A stretch of 64,000 bases of DNA from CAYMZZ01 sp964395095. Lineage in GTDB: Bacteria; Bacteroidota; Bacteroidia; Chitinophagales; Chitinophagaceae. The stretch lies in contig CAYMZZ010000004.1 in NCBI GenBank assembly GCA_964395095.1, forward strand, positions 186,001-250,000, read 5' to 3'. Shown here one piece after another: positions 58,898-64,000 of this stretch. A program made the position numbers and the translations under genes. A model generated the notes under the pieces. It was not told the origin of the DNA, did not search any database, and saw only the letters and a list, made by a program, of their open reading frames with translations. Positions within the stretch are counted from its first letter, which is position 1; every line of letters begins with the position of its first letter.

Positions 58898-60925
58898 TCA
58901 CCACTCCTTCAACCTGCCCACTGCTTCGTGCAGCCGGCTTTTGGCCAGGAAGTTTTTCTCCAGTTCCATATTGAAAGGAACCGGCGTGTCGAGCGATGCG
59001 CATCTTTGTATCGGCGCATCGAGAAGGTGAAAACAATTTTCGGCTATCCAGGCGGCTATTTCTCCGCCAATACCACCCGTAAGGGTATCCTCATGCAGAA
59101 TGAGGACACGCCCCGTACGCTTTACCGACGCATAAATGGCTTCATGATCGAGCGGCAGAAGGGTTCGCAGATCGAGAATATCCAGGTCCAGATCGGGGTG
59201 CTGGTTGGCATATTCCATGGCCCAATGCACGCCACTGCCATAGGTAATGATTGAGATATCGCTACCCACTCGTACAGGCCTGGCCTGGCCTATCGGTACT
59301 TCATAATACCCGGCAGGAACAGGTCCCGTGATGCTGCGGTATAAGGCTTTGTGTTCAAAAAACAGCACAGGATTGGGATCATTGATGGCGGCCATCAGCA
59401 AACCTTTCGCGTCATGCGCGGTACTGGGATACACCACTTTTAAACCCGGTGTGTGTACAAACCAGGCTTCATTGCTCTGGCTATGAAAGGGTCCCGCTCC
59501 CACACCCGCGCCCGCAGGCATACGAATCACCACATCGGCCTGTTGTCCCCAACGATAATAGATTTTGGCGAGGTTATTCACAATCTGGTTAAAACCTACC
59601 GACACAAAATCGGCAAACTGCATTTCCATTACCGACTTATATCCTTCCAGGCTGAGACCCAGGGCCGCACCCACGATGGCGCTTTCGCAAATGGGTGTAT
59701 TGCGTACCCGCGCTTTGCCAAATTTTTGTACAAACCCTTCGGTGATCTTGAAAGCCCCGCCATATTCAGCAATATCCTGCCCCATCAATACCAGGTTGGG
59801 GTGCTTCTCCATCGACTGTTCCAGGCCTTCACGAATCGCGTCAATATAGCGACGCTCAGGTACCGGGTCACTCTCCTTCGCTTCGTTTCGTGGCGCCACC
59901 CGTTTCCATTCCCCTTCCTGCAGTTCCCAATCAGCATCGGCAGCAGACGGGCAATAGATATCTGCCAGCTCTTTAGCGGTATCTACCACGATGGGGGCGG
60001 CATTGAAACCAAGCTCAAGCTCGGCTTCAATCTGTTGCTTCAATTCTTCCCTGATCTGTTCCATGGCAGCCGCATCCAGCACCTGCCATTGTTGTAAGTG
60101 CTTTTCAAAGTTTTTAACCGGATCTTTTTTCTCCCATAATTCAAACAAATGCGATGGTACATATTTGGTGCCGCTGGCTTCCTCATGACCCCGCATGCGG
60201 AAGGTCATGCATTCAATTAAATAAGGCTTCTGGTGTTTGATGCAATAATCTCGTACGCCGCCAATGGTGTCGTACACAGCAAGTATATCGTTGCCGTCGA
60301 TCTGCACACCTTCCATGCCGTAACCTTTGGCTCTATCAACCAGGCTGATGCAGCGATATTGCTCATTGGTGGGCGTGCTGAGACCGTAGCCATTGTTTTC
60401 AATCAGGAAAATCACCGGCAGGTCCCATACGGCCGCCACATTGAGCGCTTCATGAAAATCGCCTTCGCTGGTGCCGCCTTCGCCGGTAAATGCCAGCGCG
60501 CATTTTTTTTCTTCGCGCAATTTATAAGCAAGCGCCACACCATCGGCCAGGGCGAGTTGCGGACCCAGGTGGGAGATCATGCCACAGATATAATGCTCCC
60601 GGGTGCCAAAATGAAAACTTCGTTCTCTGCCCTTGCTATAGCCACCCGGCAGGCCCTGCCATTGCATAAAGAGTTTTGACAGTGGCATTTGCCGGCTGGT
60701 AAATACGCCGAGATTGCGATGCAAAGGAAAAATCCATTCGTCGGGCTGCATGGCGAGCGTGGATCCTACCGCTATGGCTTCCTGCCCGATGCCACTAAAC
60801 CATTTCGAAATGCGGCCCTGCCGCAGCAGGATCAGCATCTTTTCCTCTATCATGCGGGGATACAAAAGCGAGCGGTAGAAAGCTACCAACTGATCGTTGC
60901 TTATATTTTTTCGGTCGAAGGCCAT
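58898..60925 (-). CDS. Fused alpha/beta subunits of 2-oxo acid dehydrogenase E1
   Basis: Thiamine-diphosphate-dependent decarboxylating E1 of a branched-chain 2-oxo acid or pyruvate-type dehydrogenase complex. Residues 1 to about 330 are the alpha subunit (TPP motif FTGEGGTSEGDFHEALN to IENNGYGLS), and residues about 350-675 the beta subunit (GQDIAEYGGAFKITEGF, VGAALGLSLEGYKSVMEMQF). The two chains are separate in most bacteria; the fusion is known in Bacteroidota. E2 and E3 genes are not in the window. It needs the product of thiL. Confidence 0.94.
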   Translation of the reverse strand: MAFDRKNISNDQLVAFYRSLLYPRMIEEKMLILLRQGRISKWFSGIGQEAIAVGSTLAMQPDEWIFPLHRNLGVFTSRQMPLSKLFMQWQGLPGGYSKGRERSFHFGTREHYICGMISHLGPQLALADGVALAYKLREEKKCALAFTGEGGTSEGDFHEALNVAAVWDLPVIFLIENNGYGLSTPTNEQYRCISLVDRAKGYGMEGVQIDGNDILAVYDTIGGVRDYCIKHQKPYLIECMTFRMRGHEEASGTKYVPSHLFELWEKKDPVKNFEKHLQQWQVLDAAAMEQIREELKQQIEAELELGFNAAPIVVDTAKELADIYCPSAADADWELQEGEWKRVAPRNEAKESDPVPERRYIDAIREGLEQSMEKHPNLVLMGQDIAEYGGAFKITEGFVQKFGKARVRNTPICESAIVGAALGLSLEGYKSVMEMQFADFVSVGFNQIVNNLAKIYYRWGQQADVVIRMPAGAGVGAGPFHSQSNEAWFVHTPGLKVVYPSTAHDAKGLLMAAINDPNPVLFFEHKALYRSITGPVPAGYYEVPIGQARPVRVGSDISIITYGSGVHWAMEYANQHPDLDLDILDLRTLLPLDHEAIYASVKRTGRVLILHEDTLTGGIGGEIAAWIAENCFHLLDAPIQRCASLDTPVPFNMELEKNFLAKSRLHEAVGRLKEW

Positions 60926-61013
60926 ACTGCGAATTTCATTGTTTCGTTTTGAACTACCAACGCGGACTGAATTAGTGCGTCGGGAACGAATTATTTTTTA
61001 GTTACTTTATAGC

Positions 61014-62063
61014 ATGTACCATTTGATTACCCGCTCAAAACCTGCACCCAGGCTCCGTATCTGGACCTTTTTGCTCCTTGTTTTGGTTCAATTTCCAGGA
61101 TATGCGCAGGATGAGTCGAAATACTATGAAACCTTTGCAGATTACCTGACTACCCGGGTTTATCTCTCCAAAAAATATACATCGGTAGGGATGGAGGGCC
61201 CCGAAGGTACCCAAACCCTGCGCTACCGGCCCAATAGCCTCACCACCATGGGTATCAATGCCAGCTACCGCGCCCTCTCGCTTACCCTGGGCTCGGGATT
61301 TGGATTCCTGAATCCGGGTAAGGACGAAAAGGGCAAGACAAAGTCCTTCGATTTTCAAACCCATCTGTACACCCGTAACTGGGTAACGGATATCTATGGC
61401 CAGTTTTACCGCGGTTATTATTTACGTTCGGCAGGCGCTGGGGGTAATAATGATCGGGTTTATTACCTGCGGCCCGATTTACGCGCCAACCTCGTAGGCG
61501 CCTCGGTTTACCGGCTCTTCAACGGACAAGAGTTTTCCTATCGCGCCGCTTACCTGCAGAATGAATGGCAGAAGCAATCGGCCGGATCATTTTTGGCCGG
61601 TGCGGAAATTTATATGGGAAGGGTGAAGGGCGATAGCGCCCTGGTGCCTTCGGCCGTTAGCAGCTTTTATCCGCAGGCCCAGGTAAGGCGGATGCGTTTC
61701 CTGGAATTTGGTCCCGGCCTGGGCTATGCCTACACTTATGTATGGCAATCCCACTTTTTTGTAACCGGCAGCGCTACCATCAACGGCGATATCAGTTTTG
61801 TGCGGGAAGAAACCGAAGCCGAAACTTTCGATAAGATCAGCTTTAGCCCCAATGCCACCCTGCGGGCTGTTGCCGGCTACAACAGCGAATGGTGGGCACT
61901 CACCATCTCCTGGTTGCATCATACTGCCAACGCAAGGGGAGAAATATCCGATTATGATTACCGGATCAAAACCGGGGATTTCAAGATCACACTGGCCAAG
62001 AGGTTTAGACCAGGTAAGAAACTGAAAGAAGACCTGGACTCCATCATCGACTTACTACCATGA
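61014..62063 (+). CDS. DUF4421 domain protein, probable outer-membrane beta-barrel
   Basis: A 349-residue exported protein with an N-terminal signal (RIWTFLLLVLVQFPGYAQ). It contains the DUF4421 pattern (YYETFADYLTTRVYLSKKYT, RYRPNSLTTMGINASYRAL, YTRNWVTDIYGQFYRGYYL). Alternating hydrophobic/aromatic strands throughout fit a beta-barrel. Function is unknown; the family is mostly Bacteroidota. It stands alone and is followed by ATG-rich repeat-like DNA (62060-62092). Confidence 0.85.
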   Translation: MYHLITRSKPAPRLRIWTFLLLVLVQFPGYAQDESKYYETFADYLTTRVYLSKKYTSVGMEGPEGTQTLRYRPNSLTTMGINASYRALSLTLGSGFGFLNPGKDEKGKTKSFDFQTHLYTRNWVTDIYGQFYRGYYLRSAGAGGNNDRVYYLRPDLRANLVGASVYRLFNGQEFSYRAAYLQNEWQKQSAGSFLAGAEIYMGRVKGDSALVPSAVSSFYPQAQVRRMRFLEFGPGLGYAYTYVWQSHFFVTGSATINGDISFVREETEAETFDKISFSPNATLRAVAGYNSEWWALTISWLHHTANARGEISDYDYRIKTGDFKITLAKRFRPGKKLKEDLDSIIDLLP

Positions 62064-62130
62064 TTAACCATGAGTACCATGATGGAGTATTGCTTGATTA
62101 GTAGATATTAGGAATATTGAATGCTTTATT

Positions 62131-62493
62131 TTATTTCCCCCGCCGGTCACGATACTGGCGCTCTTCTTCCCGAAAAAGCAGCGAAGTGGTAAGGGTAAGC
62201 AAAATACTGAAGAGAAATCCCCAGCCAAAACTGTCGATCGCAATGCCCTCAATCCATTCCCCGGCCAGCATCACCATCAGGGTATTAATTACCAGCAGAA
62301 ACAGGCCAAGCGTAAATATGGTGAGAGGCAAAGTAAGTATAATCAAAAGTGGACGCAGGAATACATTGAGTAGCGCCAACAATACCGCAAACCAAATGGC
62401 CGAACCATAACTGCGGATATGGATGCCTGGCAGAATCTGCGAAAGAATATAAGATATGGCAGCGATGACGAGGAGGCGGATGATGAGGCGCAT
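62131..62493 (-). CDS. Four-helix phage-holin-like membrane protein
   Basis: A 120-residue protein with four hydrophobic segments of the phage holin superfamily IV / DUF360-like type; the block SAIWFAVLLALLNVFLRPLL followed by LTLPLTIFTLGLFLLVIN is characteristic. Chromosomal copies are widespread and are not prophage markers; no phage genes are nearby. Role unknown. Confidence 0.88.
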   Translation of the reverse strand: MRLIIRLLVIAAISYILSQILPGIHIRSYGSAIWFAVLLALLNVFLRPLLIILTLPLTIFTLGLFLLVINTLMVMLAGEWIEGIAIDSFGWGFLFSILLTLTTSLLFREEERQYRDRRGK

Positions 62494-63046
62494 GCTTTTG
62501 GGTTTTACGTTATACGTTCAACGTTTTACGTGGTGTTTGCGGGTTTAAAGTTTAGGGTTTAAGGTTTAATGGAGTATGGAGAGGCATCTGTTTTTGGCGG
62601 ACAACTCTCGGATCCGGGGGTTTCACCGCAAAGATCGCTAAGAAGTCGCAAAGAACGCGACGATAGGTTTAGTGTAATGAACGAATCATGAATCGCAACC
62701 AACCGACGCTACTAAATATCAGAAGCTATATTTAAAACTCATCGTATCGTCGCGTTCTTTGCGACTTCTTTGCGTTCGTAGCGGTAAAGCTTCCCGAATT
62801 GGAACCAGCCCGAAAGAACATAGTGCTTTTCCCGCAGATGGCCGCAGATCCTTTCGCAGATTAAACGTAAACCAATTAAAACACCCTGTTGCAACTTCGG
62901 GGATCCACACAACCTCCCTTCGGGAGGCTGTATAATCTTGTCTATTACACAACAAAATAAAGAACTCATCCGCCATCGGCCGTTGCTGCGAACTCTTAAT
63001 TCAGGACTCCCTACTTTCTACTACCTACTAACTACTTTCAACTTCC
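62494..63046. repeat. Repeat-rich intergenic region, 553 bp
   Basis: No gene is seen. It holds ACGTNNT heptamers (62503-62532), GGTTTAR heptamers (62540-62570), a hairpin of the TCGTCGCGTTCTTTGCG family (62625-62667 with 62745-62789; 26 bp perfect, 62640-62665 with 62745-62770), and a GTAGRRA array on the minus strand (63007-63040) close to the M16 stop. Unlike other loci the heptamer arrays have no facing partner here. Confidence 0.8.
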
Positions 63047-64000
63047 TCAAACAACTACTAATTCATAAAAGCTTTCCGGATCCAGGTATTGCTGTGCCAG
63101 TTGCTGCAGTTGATCTGCTGTTACGGATTTTATCTTTTTCACCGACGTATCGAAATAATCTTCGGGCAGGCCGTGCAGCACAATATTCTTCCAGCGGCCG
63201 ATGATCTGAAAGGGACCGTCCAGTTCGCCGAGCAGGCCACCGATCATATAGTTCTTCACCAGCAGCAGTTCATCTTCCTCCACTGGCTCCTCACGTAGCA
63301 GCTTCATTTCCTTCTTCACTTCTTCAATGGTGGCTTCCGATACATCACGTCCTGCTTCGGTACTGATCATCCAGGCCGAATGTTCCAAATGATTGAGCAG
63401 GTAACTATGAATGCCATAAGTATAGCCTTTATCCTCCCGGATATTCAGCATCAGCCTCGACCCAAAAAAGCCTCCCAGCACGGTATTCAGTACCTGGCTG
63501 GCGGTGAAGTCGGGATGGTGCCGGATGGGGAAGGGGCGTGCCATACGAATAGAACCCTGTACTCCTGCCTCATCGTTCAGAATGCGGTACTTCTTTTCCT
63601 CTGCCGGATGCAATACATGCGATGGCCTTGTTTTTTTCGACATCGGCAGGTCGCCAAACTGCTCATTGAGCAGTGCCTCCAGGTTACCCGGGAGTTTACC
63701 CGCCGCAAAAACGATCAACTCACCCTGCTGATAGTATTCGCGGTAATGCGCCTGCAAGGTTTCGCGTTGCAGGGCATCAAAATCCTCCGCCTTGCTGTAT
63801 TTGCCATAGGGATGTTCTTCCCCAAACAGGTATACATCAATCAGGCGGCTGGCCACAAAATCACTTTTTTTCAGGTTCACTTTCAGCCGTTGCTTCATAT
63901 TCTGCCGGTATATATCCAGCTCTTCCTGCGGCATCTGTGCATCGGTCAGCAACTCGCGGAGCATGGGCAGCAACTCGGGAAGGCAACGCGTGAGCGTATG
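63047..64000 (-). CDS. M16 family (insulinase-type) peptidase, N-terminus outside the window
   Basis: The C-terminal part of an M16 peptidase or processing-peptidase-like protein. The frame is open to the right edge (nine codons beyond the TTG at 63973), so the N-terminus and any HxxEH zinc motif are missing here. Visible family blocks are YLFGEEHPYGKY, MNTVLGG-like LNTVLGGFFGSRLMLNIRE and DKGYTYGIHSYL (the R/Y block of the C-terminal domain). If the missing part lacks HxxEH it would be the non-catalytic partner of a pair. A GTAGRRA array starts just after the stop. Confidence 0.88.
   Translation of the reverse strand, partial: HTLTRCLPELLPMLRELLTDAQMPQEELDIYRQNMKQRLKVNLKKSDFVASRLIDVYLFGEEHPYGKYSKAEDFDALQRETLQAHYREYYQQGELIVFAAGKLPGNLEALLNEQFGDLPMSKKTRPSHVLHPAEEKKYRILNDEAGVQGSIRMARPFPIRHHPDFTASQVLNTVLGGFFGSRLMLNIREDKGYTYGIHSYLLNHLEHSAWMISTEAGRDVSEATIEEVKKEMKLLREEPVEEDELLLVKNYMIGGLLGELDGPFQIIGRWKNIVLHGLPEDYFDTSVKKIKSVTADQLQQLAQQYLDPESFYELVVV

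Noticed and set aside
62131..62493. Prophage, because of the holin-like protein
   Set aside because: No capsid, tail, lysin or integrase genes are near, and this holin-like family is commonly chromosomal.

Overview
The window looks like chromosomal DNA from a Gram-negative Bacteroidota, most likely Chitinophagaceae. The evidence is the gene content: S46 dipeptidyl peptidase, DUF2480, DUF4421, a GH3-family protein, a LytS-type kinase with a propeller sensor, fused alpha/beta E1 dehydrogenase, long RecQ, and outer-membrane lipoproteins. Several upstream regions also carry the Bacteroidota promoter form (TTG/TTTG, about 19-21 nt, TAnnTTTG) instead of strong Shine-Dalgarno sites. The genus assignment is inference. 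Most of the window is ordinary core genome of about 50% GC by eye.

Layout. 1-9384: envelope and housekeeping genes (GT39 glycosyltransferase, aminotransferase, a DEDDy exonuclease, manC, kdsD, recQ). 9402-13891: tRNA-Phe followed by a small AT-rich island with a HARE-HTH/LytTR regulator, a 30-residue microprotein, a tyrosine recombinase with an excisionase-like partner, and three cargo genes of unknown function. 13920-36466: S46 peptidase, PpiD-like foldase, CorA, ClC-CBS protein, rhomboid protease, kdsB, fatty acid hydroxylase, dnaN, recX, omega-amidase, S41 peptidase, thiL, IMPase, a GT2 fusion, GH3 and LysE. 36652-41652: mtgA, then a NadR-like kinase, GyrI-like protein and PnuC in a region crowded with inverted repeats, then an NnrU-like protein and an OsmC-like protein. 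42091-49992: a LytS/LytTR two-component pair, then two alpha/beta hydrolases flanking an M23 / SRPBCC / degenerate M23 operon. 50224-64000: oxidoreductase, Nfu, ICMT, CmoA, ArsC/Spx-like, MFS, OmpA lipoprotein, asparaginase-like, M28, E1, DUF4421, holin-like and an M16 peptidase cut by the right edge.

The most unusual signal is not a gene. At least ten intergenic regions carry short tandem words with a strict 7-nt period. There are five word families: GTAGRRA, AAGTTNT, GGTTTAR, GTGARKC and ACGTNNT. Related elements have 8-nt (GTTGAAYY) and 9-nt (ATGGTAATC) periods, and a longer family is built on TCGTCGCGTTCTTTGCG. They usually occur as facing inverted arms 50-300 nt apart, very often starting exactly at a stop codon, so in several genes they supply the stop and the last residues. 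One 48-nt copy occurs identically at two loci 9 kb apart, and a 32-nt copy occurs as a perfect inverted pair around the NadR-like and GyrI genes. This is a multi-family repeat system that I cannot assign to any named element.

How genes work together: kdsD, kdsB and manC point to LPS/capsule sugar supply; PnuC plus the NadR-like kinase to uptake and phosphorylation of nicotinamide riboside; PpiD, OmpA, S41, S46, M28 and M23 proteins to envelope maintenance and peptide use; MtgA to peptidoglycan synthesis; dnaN, recX and recQ to replication and repair.
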